Shown: positions 15,430-23,999 of the stretch, one piece after another
How the letters are laid out: the number at the start of each line of letters is the position of its first letter
Numbering within the stretch: position 1 is the stretch's first letter
NCBI RefSeq assembly: GCF_006715785.1
Contig: NZ_VFNX01000002.1
Location: 806,001-870,000 of the forward strand
DNA: 64,000 bases
Source: Streptomyces puniciscabiei
GTDB lineage: Bacteria > Actinomycetota > Actinomycetes > Streptomycetales > Streptomycetaceae
Direction: 5' to 3'
The notes under the pieces: model-generated
Told to the model about the DNA's origin: nothing
The model's input: the letters and a program-made list of their open reading frames with translations, nothing else
The model's database searches: none
Made by a program: the position numbers and the translations under genes

Positions 15430-16899
15430 ATGAGCGGGCAGATCGTGCCGTGCAGTCCCAAGGAGATCGGCTCGCTGTTCCTCTTCGAGAAGCTGAGCCC
15501 CGAGCAGCTGGGCCGGTTGTGCTGCGCGGGGCGGGTGGAGCTGTTCCAGCCCGGTCCGGTGTACACCGAGGGCGACCCGGCCACCTGCTTCTTCGTGATG
15601 ATCGAGGGCACGGTGGTGCTGTCCCGCCGGGTCGGCGGCGACGACGTGGAGGTCACCCGCACCTCGCAGCGCGGGGTGTACGCGGGCGCGATGCAGGCCT
15701 ACCTCGGCGACCGGGTGCCGCAGGTCTACACCAACTCGATGCGGGTGACGGAGCCGACGCGGTTCTTCGTGCTGCCGGCGGACATCTTCGCGGACGTCAT
15801 GACCGAGTGGTTCCCGATGGCCGTGCACCTGCTGGAGGGCCTCTTTTTCGGGTCCAAGCGCACCCAGGCGGCGATCGGGCAGCAGGAGCGGCTGCTGGCG
15901 CTCGGCTCGCTGTCGGCCGGGCTCACGCACGAGCTGAACAACCCGGCCGCGGCAGCGGTCCGGGCCACCGCGACCCTGCGCGAACGGGTCGCGAAGATGC
16001 GGCACAAGCTCGCCGTGGTCGCCGAAGGGCCCTTCTCCCGGGACGCGCTGGCGAGCCTGATCGAGATCCAGGAGCGCACCGCCGAACGGGTCGCCAAGGC
16101 CCCGGTGCTCAGTCCGCTGGAGGCCGCCGACCGGGAGGACCTGCTCACCGACTGGCTGGAGGACCACGGCATCGACCACGGCTGGCAGCTGGCGCCGACC
16201 TTCGTGCAGGCCGGGCTCGACGTCGACTGGCTGGAGCAGGTCGCGGCGGCCGTGGACGAGGAGATCCTGGGCGGCGCGGTCGCCTGGCTCAACTACACCA
16301 TCGAGACCGAGCTGTTGATGAACGAGATCGAGGACTCCACCACCCGTATCTCGCACCTCGTCGACGCGGCCAAGCAGTACTCGCAGCTGGACCGGGCGCC
16401 CTACCGCGTGGTCGACGTGCACGAACTCCTCGACAGCACCCTGCTGATGCTCTCCGGCAAGATCGGCGCCGGCATCGGGGTCGTGAAGGAGTACGACCGC
16501 ACGCTGCCGCCGGTGCCCGCCTATCCGGCGGAGCTGAACCAGGTGTGGACCAACCTGATCGACAACGCGGTGTCCGCGATCAACGGCGCGGGCGGCACGG
16601 GCACGTTGACCGTACGGACCGCGCTCGACCACGAGCGGCTGCTGGTGGAGTTCCGGGACACCGGGCCCGGGGTGCCGCCGGAGATCAAGGACCGGATCTT
16701 CGACCCGTTCTTCACCACCAAGCCGGTCGGCGAGGGCACCGGGCTGGGTCTGGACATCTCCTGGCGGATCGTCGTCAACAAGCACCACGGCAGCCTGCGC
16801 GTGGAGTCGGTGCCGGGCGACACCCGCTTCCAGGTGCTGCTCCCGCTGACCGCCGAGCTGCCGGACACATCCGTCGAGCGAGCGGAGGAAGCCGTATGA
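15430..16899 (+). CDS. Cyclic-nucleotide-binding-domain histidine kinase
   Basis: A 489-residue soluble sensor kinase without membrane helices. Residues about 10-130 form a CRP/cNMP-binding beta-roll (LFEKLSPEQLGRLC, then YTEGDPATCFFVMIEGTV); the arginine-containing phosphate cassette is not clearly conserved, so the ligand is uncertain. The kinase core follows: H-box GLTHELNNPAAAAV (His167), N-box NLIDNAVSAIN, G1 DTGPGVPPEI and G2 GEGTGLGLDIS. LNNP is typical of the NtrB/HPK4-type class. It is encoded 16 bases after a receiver-flavoprotein fusion, which is the obvious phosphotransfer partner, and shares a 4-base ATGA overlap with the zinc-finger gene. Confidence 0.88.
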   Translation: MSGQIVPCSPKEIGSLFLFEKLSPEQLGRLCCAGRVELFQPGPVYTEGDPATCFFVMIEGTVVLSRRVGGDDVEVTRTSQRGVYAGAMQAYLGDRVPQVYTNSMRVTEPTRFFVLPADIFADVMTEWFPMAVHLLEGLFFGSKRTQAAIGQQERLLALGSLSAGLTHELNNPAAAAVRATATLRERVAKMRHKLAVVAEGPFSRDALASLIEIQERTAERVAKAPVLSPLEAADREDLLTDWLEDHGIDHGWQLAPTFVQAGLDVDWLEQVAAAVDEEILGGAVAWLNYTIETELLMNEIEDSTTRISHLVDAAKQYSQLDRAPYRVVDVHELLDSTLLMLSGKIGAGIGVVKEYDRTLPPVPAYPAELNQVWTNLIDNAVSAINGAGGTGTLTVRTALDHERLLVEFRDTGPGVPPEIKDRIFDPFFTTKPVGEGTGLGLDISWRIVVNKHHGSLRVESVPGDTRFQVLLPLTAELPDTSVERAEEAV

Positions 16900-17258
16900 G
16901 CACCAGCGACAAGGCCGACGCGATCGACCCGGGCGTCCCGCCCAGCGGCACCGGCTGCGTGGAGTGCGAGGAGGCCGGCGGCTGGTGGTTCCACCTGCGC
17001 CGGTGCGCGCGGTGCGGGCACATCGGGTGCTGCGACGACTCCCCCGCGAAGCACGCCACCGCGCACTACCAGGCCACGGGGCATCCGGTGATCCGGAGTT
17101 TCGAGCCGGGTGAGGAGTGGTTCTGGGACTACACCACGGAGGAGTTGTACACCGCGGGGCCCGAACTGGCGCCGCCCGAGAGCCATCCCGTCGATCAGCC
17201 GGTGCCGGGGCCGGTGGGGCGGGTGCCGAAGAACTGGGCGGAGACGCTGCGGGGTTGA
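16896..17258 (+). CDS. UBP-type zinc finger protein
   Basis: A 120-residue protein with a ZnF-UBP domain in residues about 20-80: CVECEEAGGWWFHLRRC, CARCGHIGCC and the His-rich AKHATAHYQATGHPVIRSFE, which supply the zinc ligands of the eukaryote-like UBP/HIT fold. Bacterial versions are small and uncharacterised; in eukaryotes the fold binds free C-terminal Gly-Gly tails. The C-terminal EEWFWDYTTEELY is part of the family. Its ATG overlaps the stop of the kinase gene (ATGA), showing translational coupling and a function with that kinase and the receiver-flavoprotein fusion. Confidence 0.88.
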   Translation: MSTSDKADAIDPGVPPSGTGCVECEEAGGWWFHLRRCARCGHIGCCDDSPAKHATAHYQATGHPVIRSFEPGEEWFWDYTTEELYTAGPELAPPESHPVDQPVPGPVGRVPKNWAETLRG

Positions 17259-17303
17259 GTACCGGTCCCGTCCCCTGCGTCACAGGCCCCATGTCAGTCC
17301 CTG

Positions 17304-18114
17304 GTGACAGGAAGAGGGCGTGTCGCAGATCGTCTTCAGACACGGCTGCTGGACGAGGTCGCGGGGCAGGCGGCGCGGGCGGGGAGCACCGTGGTCACCG
17401 GGCACTGCGTCGGCCTCGGTGACGTGGGCCTGCCGTATCTGCCGTTCACCGAGATCCTGGGCGCGCTCGCGGCCGACGAGCGCTTCGCAGCCGTGCCGGC
17501 CGCGCATCCCGCGGTGGACCGGCTGCCGGGCGCGGGCACGGAGCCCGCGGGCGGCCCGGACGGGCGGCCCGGACTGCGGAGGACATGGCCGGGCTGCTGA
17601 CCGAACTGACCGTCGTGGCACCGCTGCTGCTGGTCCTGGAGGACCTGCACTGGGCCGACCGGTCCTCCCGGGACCTGCTGCGCTTCCTGCTCAGCCGGGG
17701 TGTGCTGCACCGGCCGGGCGGCGGCCCCGAGCGGCGCCTGGCGGTCCTCGCCTCCTACCGTGCGGACGATCTGCACCGCCGCCACCCCCTGCGCCCGCTC
17801 CTCGCCGAGCTGGTCCGGCTGCCGGCCGTAGAGCGGCTGGAGCTGCGGCCGCTGCCGGATCCGCAGGTCGCCCAGCTGGTGCGGGCCCTGGAGGACCGGC
17901 CGCTGCCCGAGGCCGTCGTACGGGGCATCGTGGCCCGTGCCGAGGGCAACGCGTTCTACGCGCAGGAGCTGTTCGCGGCGGCCGGCACGCACGCCGGCGG
18001 GGTGTGCACGTCTCCAACCTCCTGGCCAAGCTGGGCGCCGCGAGCCGTACCTAGGCGGTGGCGATCGCCTACCGCCGCGGGCTGATCGCGCCGGAGCCGA
18101 GCGGGGCGGGGTGA
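17304..18114 (+). pseudogene. Decayed LuxR-family ATP-binding regulator
   Basis: Remains of a large (normally about 900-residue) STAND-type LuxR regulator are spread over three frames. Frame one carries VVTGHCVGLGDVGLPYLPF and ILGALAADERF; a frameshift near 17585 leads to VAPLLLVLEDLHWADRSSRDLLRFLL (Walker B region) through ARAEGNAFYAQELFAA; then a deletion joins directly to the helix-turn-helix tail VHVSNLLAKLGAASRT in a third frame. There a TAG replaces the expected Glu codon, after which AVAIAYRRGLIAPE completes the LuxR signature. The Walker A P-loop, the long TPR-like middle and the front of the HTH are gone. Not functional. Confidence 0.85.
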
Positions 18115-18132
18115 GCCGGCCGGAACTGCCGG

Positions 18133-19389
18133 TCAGCGGGTGCAGTCGAGGCTGCGGAAGTCGACGGCGTCGGCCAGTGCCCGCATGCCCTTGTCGTCGG
18201 GGTGGAGGTGGTCACCGCCGTCGAGGAGCGGCAGCAGCCGTGCGGAGTCGTGGGGGCTGCTCAGGGTTCGGTCGAAGTCGGTGACCGCGTCGAACTCCCC
18301 GCTGGTGCGCAGGAACCGGTTCACCTCCCGGCGTACGGCCTCGGCGGCCGGGTCCCATTCGGGCCGGCCTTCGAAGGGGGCGATCGTGGCGGCGACCACG
18401 CACTTCCCCGCCGCGTGCACCCGCTCGGCGATCTTCCGGTAGCCCCAGATGAGGTCCTGCGCGCTGACACCGGTGTGCGCCTTGAGGTCGTTCACCCCCT
18501 CGAAGAGGAAGACGGTGCGCACTCCGGGCAGGGACAGCACGTCCCGGTCCAGCCGGTGCAGGGCGCTCTGCCCGGTGCCGTCGGCGAGCACCTGGTTGCC
18601 CGCGATGCCTTCGTCGGCGACGCCCTGGACGGCCGTCCGGGCCGTGTGCAGGCGCCTCGCCAGGTAGTCGGGCCAGCGGCGGTTCAGATCCGCGGTGGAG
18701 TGCCAGCCGTCGGTGAGGGAGTCGCCGAGCGCGACCACGCTCCCGGTGCTGCGGGAGGGCTGTACGGACACGGCGTCGAGGTACCACCAGGAGCCGGTGG
18801 TCCGCGTCCAGTTGGTGCCGCTCTCCTCGGCGGCGTGGTCGCCCCCGCCCGTGTAGGAGGTCTGCATCGCCAGCAAGTGGCCGGTCGCCGGTCCGGCCGC
18901 GGCCGGGGTGTGCAGGCTGACCACCAGGTCGGTGCCGGCCCGCAGCGGAGCGGGCAGGGGGTCGCTCCAGGCGGCGGCACCCTCCGGGACGACGACGGTA
19001 CGGGCGCCGCCGAAGGTCAGCGGCCGGTTGCTGCCCGGCCGCAGGGCGGCGCCCTCGCTGCGCACTCCGGCGTAGACGCTGTCCACGGTCAACGGCCGGT
19101 CACCGAAGGCGTTGCTCAGGCGGACGCGGAGATCGTCGCCGCCGACGCTGGTGTGCACGATCAGCCGGTAGCCCTCCGCACCGGTGGTCTCGCCCATGCG
19201 GTCGGCGCTCGCCGCCCAGGTGACGACCCCGGAGGCCTGCTCGGCGGACGCGGGCAGAGCGGTCGCCCGCGCGGGCGCTGACTGGCAGACGACGGCGGTG
19301 AGCAGGGCGGCGGCGACGCGGCGGACGCGTCCGAACCGGCCGGTCCTCGCGCGAGGTCCCGGGGCACGACGGACCTGCCGGGGTGGCAT
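18133..19389 (-). CDS. Secreted SGNH/GDSL-type hydrolase
   Basis: A 418-residue exported esterase. An Arg-rich N-terminus and a hydrophobic stretch (RRVAAALLTAVVCQSAPARA) form a signal peptide. An N-terminal beta-sandwich-like domain (about 40-200) precedes the SGNH domain: block I ALGDSLTDGW with catalytic Ser224, block III GVND, and the Asp/His block DHLHPDDKG near the end. Blocks fit the actinobacterial rhamnogalacturonan acetylesterase-like group, whose members deacylate polysaccharides or lipids. The ATG (MPPRQVRRAP) is favoured, but the frame stays open into the tandem repeat upstream, so a longer start cannot be excluded. Confidence 0.87.
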   Translation of the reverse strand: MPPRQVRRAPGPRARTGRFGRVRRVAAALLTAVVCQSAPARATALPASAEQASGVVTWAASADRMGETTGAEGYRLIVHTSVGGDDLRVRLSNAFGDRPLTVDSVYAGVRSEGAALRPGSNRPLTFGGARTVVVPEGAAAWSDPLPAPLRAGTDLVVSLHTPAAAGPATGHLLAMQTSYTGGGDHAAEESGTNWTRTTGSWWYLDAVSVQPSRSTGSVVALGDSLTDGWHSTADLNRRWPDYLARRLHTARTAVQGVADEGIAGNQVLADGTGQSALHRLDRDVLSLPGVRTVFLFEGVNDLKAHTGVSAQDLIWGYRKIAERVHAAGKCVVAATIAPFEGRPEWDPAAEAVRREVNRFLRTSGEFDAVTDFDRTLSSPHDSARLLPLLDGGDHLHPDDKGMRALADAVDFRSLDCTR

Positions 19390-19430
19390 CAGGACCGTCC
19401 GGGACGTGCCTGCGTATCCCACGCAGGTCA

Positions 19431-19816
19431 TGGTCGCGCCGACACGGCGGTCGCGCACCTCGGTGGGCGGTCGCCTGCCGGCGGCGCGGGTCGGCCACGC
19501 ACCCCCGCGAGCGGCTCCGGTCCTGGTCATCGGGCGGACGCTCGGGCCGCCACCCGCCGAGGGACGAGCGGGCCGTACCCGGCCGCAGGGCAAGAGGGCC
19601 GCGGCGGGCGAGCCGGCCGTACGTGGTCGCGCCGACACGGCGGTCGCGCACCTCGGTGGGCGGTCGCCTGCCGGCGGCGCGGGTCGGCCACGCACCCCCG
19701 CGAGCGGCTCCGGTCCTGGTCATCGGGCGGACGCTCGGGCCGCCACCCGCCGAGGGACGAGCGGGCCGTACCCGGCCGCCGGGCAAGAGGCCCGCGGCGG
19801 GCGAGCCGGCGGTACG
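19431..19816. repeat. 193-bp tandem duplication (two copies)
   Basis: Two adjacent, nearly identical 193-bp units occupy 19431-19623 and 19624-19816, with only a few substitutions near their right ends (for example CAGGG versus CCGGG). A third copy begins at 19817 (TGGTCGCGCC) and breaks off after about ten bases. The unit includes CGACACGGCGGTCGCGCACC and a central CGAGCGGCTCCGGTCC. It lies directly upstream of the SGNH hydrolase gene on the minus strand, so it may hold duplicated promoter sequence. No protein family is recognisable in any frame. Confidence 0.9.
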
Positions 19817-19954
19817 TGGTCGCGCCCGGACTGCCCCGGGCACATCACCTTCTCCCGCCGGTCGGGGCGCTCACCACAGCCGGGATCGGCAGCTCAGGCG
19901 TCGCTCGTGGCACCGGCGGCGGTTGGGGCAGTCCGTCCGCCGCCCCGGACATGC

Positions 19955-19981
19955 GGATGCCCCGCGCGGGGCGGGGCATCC
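19955..19981 (-). terminator. Hairpin terminator of the M4 peptidase gene
   Basis: A perfect 11-bp stem (GGATGCCCCGC / GCGGGGCATCC) with a 5-base loop lies 18 bases past the stop of the minus-strand M4 peptidase gene. No U-tract follows, as is usual in Streptomyces. The rest of the stretch between the SGNH gene and the M4 gene is the 193-bp repeat plus about 140 featureless bases. Confidence 0.75.
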
Positions 19982-19999
19982 GGTGGTGCGGCGGCTGCG

Positions 20000-21784
20000 T
20001 CAGTGATGCGCGGCCGGGGTGTTGGCGGCGGTGACGTTGACCGCGGCCCACGCCTTGTCCACCGTCTTGTACTCGGTGCTGTTCGCGCCGTACAGGTCCT
20101 TGGCCGCCTTCAGCGTCGCGACGCGCGCGTCGTGGAAGTCGGTCGTGGAGACCATGTAGCGGGTGAGCGCACGGTAGAAGATCGCGGTGGCCTTGGCCCG
20201 GCCGATGCCCTTGACCGTGGAGTGGTCGTAGGTCGGCGAGTCGTAGTTGACCCCGTTGATGGTCTTCTTGCCGCTGCCCTCCGCGAGGAGGTAGTAGGCG
20301 TGCGAGGAGACACCGGACCCGGCGTGCACCTCGGTGTAGTAGGTGTCCGGCGACCAGTAGTCGATCGTGCCCTCGAGCTTGTCGAGCGACGGGTGGTCGA
20401 GACGGCGCAGGAACTTCTGGGCGAGGCCCAGCTTCTCGCCGATCAGGTAGTCCGGCGTGTCCTTCTTGTTGTTGGTGAAGAACTCGACGTTGGAGCCGAA
20501 GACATCGGCGAGCGACTCGTTCAGCGCGCCGGGCTCGCCGTACTGGTTGCCGTCGGCGTCGACGTAGGTCGGCTGCAGCTTGGCGGTCGCGTCCACCACG
20601 CCGTGGGTCAGCTCGTGACCGGTGACGTCGAGGACGACGAGCGGCTTCTTGAAGGTCTGGCCGTCGCCGTCGCCGTACAGCATGCAGTTGCAGGTCGGGT
20701 CCCAGAAGGCGTTGGCGACCTTCTTGCCCCAGTGGACCATGCCCTGGGCCGCCTTGCTGTTGTTGGCTATGCCATTGCGGCCGAAGGTCTTCTTGTAGAA
20801 GTCCAGGGTCTGGGTGATGCCGTACTGGGCGTCGGCGGCGGCGCTGGCACGGTTGCTGGTCGTGCCGTTGCCCCACACGTTGGTGGTGCTGGTGAACTGC
20901 GCGCCCGCGCCGAACTTCTCGGTGTACGAGCCCTTGGCGTCCCGGGTCTCGGTGCCGTACCGGCTCGGGTCCTTGAGCTGGTAGTGGCCGCGCGAGGTCG
21001 CCGTGGTGGTCAGGCCGACGCTGCCCACGAAGAGGGTCTTGCCGGTGCCCTTCGCGGCCGACGGGTAACGGGTGGCGCCGGAGACGCCGGAGCCGAGGAG
21101 CGACTCGGGGGCGGGGGAGGCGGTGCCGGTGGCCGGGTCGATCGTCTCGCCGTGCTTGCGCAGGTTCTCGAGCAGCTTCGGCGACAGGAACTCGTCGCTG
21201 TCGGGCGTGTTGCTGCGCACCTTGCCGGTGACGGCGTCGATGACGACGGTGTTGGTGCCGTCCTGGCCGGTCACGGACACCTGGTAGGCGAGGGCGGAGG
21301 ATCCGCCGCGCGCGTCGACGACGAGCTGGGCGGTGCCCGCGTCGCCCTTGGCGGCCTGGGCGGCCTTGGCGGCGGCCTGGTCCGCGGTCAGCTTGGCCTG
21401 GGTGGCGGAAGGTTCGACTGCGTGGCCGGCGGCGCGGGTCACGCCGGTGTAGCCCAGCTGGTGGTCGAGGTGGACGATGAGGTCGCCGCCGAGCACCGGC
21501 ATGCCGTCGTGCGTGCGGACGAACCGGACGTGCCGGGCGCCCTCGGGGTCGAGCATGACGTCCTGCGCGTGCAGTTCGTCGCCCTGGGAGACGCCGGTCG
21601 CCGAGGCGTGGGCGAAGGCCGCGGTGCGCGCCGCCTCGGCCACCGCGGTGGCGTTCGTGGTGGTGGACGTCGAGGACCGCTCCGCCCCCGTGGAGGGACC
21701 CGCGAAAGCCGTTCCGGCCAGGCCCGTGGCAGCGGTGGTCACCGCGATGGCGACTGCGACGCTGCGTATGTGCGGTCTACGCAA
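20000..21784 (-). CDS. Secreted M4-family neutral metalloprotease
   Basis: A 594-residue thermolysin-like preproenzyme. A signal peptide (basic RRPHIR, then VAVAIAVTTAATGLAGTAFAG), an FTP/PepSY propeptide (about 40-240), then the catalytic domain with GHELTHGVVDA (His390, His394), the third zinc ligand in GALNESLADVFG and the acid-base His in GSGVSSHAYYLLAEG. Streptomyces secrete several such proteases for nutrient release. The start is a TTG (LRRPHIRS) with AAGGA about nine bases upstream. A clear hairpin terminator follows the gene. It is divergent from the AIM24 gene across 331 bases. Confidence 0.93.
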   Translation of the reverse strand: MRRPHIRSVAVAIAVTTAATGLAGTAFAGPSTGAERSSTSTTTNATAVAEAARTAAFAHASATGVSQGDELHAQDVMLDPEGARHVRFVRTHDGMPVLGGDLIVHLDHQLGYTGVTRAAGHAVEPSATQAKLTADQAAAKAAQAAKGDAGTAQLVVDARGGSSALAYQVSVTGQDGTNTVVIDAVTGKVRSNTPDSDEFLSPKLLENLRKHGETIDPATGTASPAPESLLGSGVSGATRYPSAAKGTGKTLFVGSVGLTTTATSRGHYQLKDPSRYGTETRDAKGSYTEKFGAGAQFTSTTNVWGNGTTSNRASAAADAQYGITQTLDFYKKTFGRNGIANNSKAAQGMVHWGKKVANAFWDPTCNCMLYGDGDGQTFKKPLVVLDVTGHELTHGVVDATAKLQPTYVDADGNQYGEPGALNESLADVFGSNVEFFTNNKKDTPDYLIGEKLGLAQKFLRRLDHPSLDKLEGTIDYWSPDTYYTEVHAGSGVSSHAYYLLAEGSGKKTINGVNYDSPTYDHSTVKGIGRAKATAIFYRALTRYMVSTTDFHDARVATLKAAKDLYGANSTEYKTVDKAWAAVNVTAANTPAAHH

Positions 21785-22115
21785 GGATCAGGGTTCCTTC
21801 GTACTGAGGCAGCCGGGATCCCCAACTGCCTTGACGCATGACGCGGTTTCACGTCACGGGGGCTGGTCGGGCCCCAAGGCGTAACCCTTACGGATCAGTC
21901 ATGTCCACGTAAAGGTGGAATGATCGATTTCGCAACCTTCTATGGCAATCCTTTACGAATGCGCTCCATAGAGTGGCCACTGCCTGACCAACTGTGTGTC
22001 GGCTGTGGAGACGTCGGCTCAATCCCCCGGGTTCCGAGGGCGGAATGTGACCGAGGTCTCATCAAGCCTCGTGCACTTTGCGTGATCTTGGCGGAATGGC
22101 ATCCTCCGGGACACC
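21785..22115. other. Divergent promoter region, M4 protease / AIM24
   Basis: A 331-base gap containing the promoters of two divergent genes. It includes the most AT-rich patch nearby (about 21915-21975) and an inverted repeat TCTATGG (21939-21945) / CCATAGA (21966-21972) with a 20-base spacer, which could be an operator or a weak hairpin. No clear -10/-35 pair can be assigned with confidence and no gene is seen. Confidence 0.45.
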
Positions 22116-22802
22116 ATGCCCCGCATGAAGGGTGATCTCTTTTCCAGTGAGCACGTGGTGCAGCCGGCGGTGGAGCCGGGCATGTCCGTCGAGAACGCCA
22201 AGTGCGTCAAGTACGCGGTGAACGGCGAGATGTACGCCCGTCAGGGCGCGATGATCGCCCATCGCGGGGACCTGAAGTTCGAGCGCAAGGGGCAGGGCGT
22301 CGGCGGCATGCTGAAGCGTGCGGTCACCGGTGAGGGGCTGCCCCTGATGGCGGTGCGGGGACAGGGCGAGGCCTGGTTCGCGCACGAGGCCCAGAACTGC
22401 TTCATCGTCGAGATCGAGCCCGGCGACCAGTTCACCGTCAACGGGCGCAACGTGCTGTGTTTCGACGCCTCGCTGTCGTACGACATCAAGACGGTGAAGG
22501 GGTCCGGCATCGCCGGCGGCGGCCTGTTCAACAGCGTGTTCAGCGGGCAGGGCCGGCTCGGTCTGGTCTGCGAGGGCAACCCGCTGGTGATACCGGTCTC
22601 CGCGCAGTCCCCGGTGTACGTCGACACGGACGCGGTGGTCGGCTGGACCGCGCATCTTCAGACCTCGCTGCACCGCTCCCAGTCCATCGGCTCGATGCTG
22701 CGCGGCGGTTCCGGCGAGGCCGTGCAGCTGATGCTCCGGGGCGACGGCTTCGTCGTGGTGCGCCCGAGCGAGCTGACCCCGAACAAGACCCAGCAGCACT
22801 GA
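22116..22802 (+). CDS. AIM24 family protein
   Basis: A 228-residue protein of the AIM24 beta-barrel family, recognised by GEMYARQGAMIAHRGDLKFE, GEAWFAHEAQNCFIVEI and the glycine-rich GSGIAGGGLFNSVFSGQGRLG. In mitochondria AIM24 affects inner-membrane organisation; in Streptomyces several paralogues exist with unknown role, and some lie near stress or tellurium-resistance genes. No signal peptide or membrane segment. Starts at 22116 (MPRMKGDL) and 22125 (MKGDLFSS) are both plausible; a GGGA lies shortly before the first. A hairpin terminator lies about 75 bases after the stop. Confidence 0.85.
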   Translation: MPRMKGDLFSSEHVVQPAVEPGMSVENAKCVKYAVNGEMYARQGAMIAHRGDLKFERKGQGVGGMLKRAVTGEGLPLMAVRGQGEAWFAHEAQNCFIVEIEPGDQFTVNGRNVLCFDASLSYDIKTVKGSGIAGGGLFNSVFSGQGRLGLVCEGNPLVIPVSAQSPVYVDTDAVVGWTAHLQTSLHRSQSIGSMLRGGSGEAVQLMLRGDGFVVVRPSELTPNKTQQH

Positions 22803-22877
22803 ACGTTCACAGGGTGATCCGCGTCGCACGAGCAACCCCCCTCGCCGTCCCCGCGTCTTGATCGGCAACAGACCGAC

Positions 22878-22904
22878 ACGCCCCGGTCCCCTCGGCCGGG
22901 GCGT
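22878..22904 (+). terminator. Hairpin terminator after the AIM24 gene
   Basis: A perfect 9-bp stem, ACGCCCCGG / CCGGGGCGT, with a 9-base loop lies between the AIM24 gene and the operator of the TPR gene. Position and stability fit a rho-independent-like terminator without a U-tract. Confidence 0.7.
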
Positions 22905-22916
22905 CAATCCGAGATG

Positions 22917-22948
22917 CTATACACGCTGCGTATACACGCCGTGTATAG
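22917..22948 (+). promoter_or_regulatory. TATACACG operator cluster
   Basis: A perfect 17-bp palindrome, TATACACG-C-CGTGTATA, spans 22931-22947, ending exactly where the ribosome-binding AGAGAGG begins. A further direct copy of TATACACG sits 13 bases upstream (22918-22925), and the outer arms CTATACACG (22917-22925) and CGTGTATAG (22940-22948) form a second inverted repeat around a central GTATAC. This AT-containing block stands out in very GC-rich DNA and is almost certainly a repressor binding site controlling the TPR-prenyl synthetase genes. No regulator gene is adjacent. Confidence 0.8.
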
Positions 22949-22958
22949 AGAGGTACGT

Positions 22959-23999
22959 ATGTACGGCAAGGCTTTCGCCCCGGAGTACCAGGGCGCCCTG
23001 ACCACCCTGTCCGTGAACTCCTCGCTGGTCGAAGTGCTGGCGGAGGGCACCGAGAAGCTGCGCGAGGCCGAGCGGTCGGGGCGCAGCGCCGAGGCGGCCC
23101 GTTGTGGGCTGGCCGTCGCCGAGGCGCACCGGCGGCTCGGCCACACGGCGGAGGCGGACCGGGCCTGGAAGGCGAGTTACCGCGCCGCCCGCGCGGCCGG
23201 CGACACCGCCGCGATGGCGTGGGCGCTGTGGAGCGGCGGCACCCTCGCCCGGCAGCGCGGGGCCTTCCCGCTGGCCTGGCGGCTGCTGGGACTCGCGGCC
23301 GAACTCGGCGAGCGCGGCGGCGACATCGTCGTCCGCGGCTACTCACTGGCCGGCCTCGCGGAGACCGGCCGGATCCAGGGCGACTACGCGGCGGTCGGCC
23401 GGCTGCACGAGCAGTTGCTGGCCGAGGCGCGCAGGCGCGGCGAGGCCCGGCACACGGTGTGGGCGCTGGAGGGCATCGCGCAGATGCACCGCAACACCGG
23501 CGACCACGACACGGCGTACGCGCTGTTCGAGGAGGCGGCGCAGATAGCCGAGCAGGCGGAGGACCGGCGGGGGCACGCCTGGGCGCTGCGCGGACTCGCC
23601 GACATCCTGTCCGTGCGCGACAAGGACACCGAGCGGGCACTGGAGCTGCTGTCCCGCGCGGAGGCCTCCTGCCGGGCGATGAACCTCTCCAGCGCCCTCG
23701 CCTACAACCACAAGATGCGCGGCAACGTCCTGTACCGGGCGGAACGTTACGCCGAGGCGCGGGAGATGTACGAGCTGGCCCTGGAGGAGTTCCGCGCGAT
23801 GAGCGAACCGCGCGGCGAGGCGCTGGCCCGGCTGGGCCTGGCCAAGTCACGGGCGCAGCTGGGCCGGGACCGAGCGGAGACCGCGGCCGAACTCGCCGAG
23901 CTGGCAAGGACGTTGGAGCGCAGCGGGCTCAAACACGCCCGGGAGATGGTGGCCCGGGCCCAGGAGGAGTTCGGTCTGGACGCGGAGGCGGCCCGGTGA
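22959..23999 (+). CDS. Tetratricopeptide repeat protein
   Basis: A 346-residue, Ala/Arg/Glu-rich all-helical protein with about seven degenerate TPR units (for example AGDTAAMAWALWSGGTLARQ, RHTVWALEGIAQMHRNTGD, RRGHAWALRGLADILSV and GEALARLGLAKSRAQLGRDR). It has no signal, membrane segment or catalytic motif, so it is probably a scaffold or regulatory protein. ATG (MYGKAFAPEYQ) is chosen for the AGAGAGG six bases upstream. Its stop overlaps the GTG of the polyprenyl synthetase gene (GTGA), implying translational coupling and joint function. A strong palindromic operator lies just before its ribosome-binding site. Confidence 0.8.
   Translation: MYGKAFAPEYQGALTTLSVNSSLVEVLAEGTEKLREAERSGRSAEAARCGLAVAEAHRRLGHTAEADRAWKASYRAARAAGDTAAMAWALWSGGTLARQRGAFPLAWRLLGLAAELGERGGDIVVRGYSLAGLAETGRIQGDYAAVGRLHEQLLAEARRRGEARHTVWALEGIAQMHRNTGDHDTAYALFEEAAQIAEQAEDRRGHAWALRGLADILSVRDKDTERALELLSRAEASCRAMNLSSALAYNHKMRGNVLYRAERYAEAREMYELALEEFRAMSEPRGEALARLGLAKSRAQLGRDRAETAAELAELARTLERSGLKHAREMVARAQEEFGLDAEAAR

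Noticed and set aside
22914..22958. Upstream ATG for the TPR protein
   Set aside because: It would make the palindromic operator coding sequence; the ATG at 22959 has a better ribosome-binding site.
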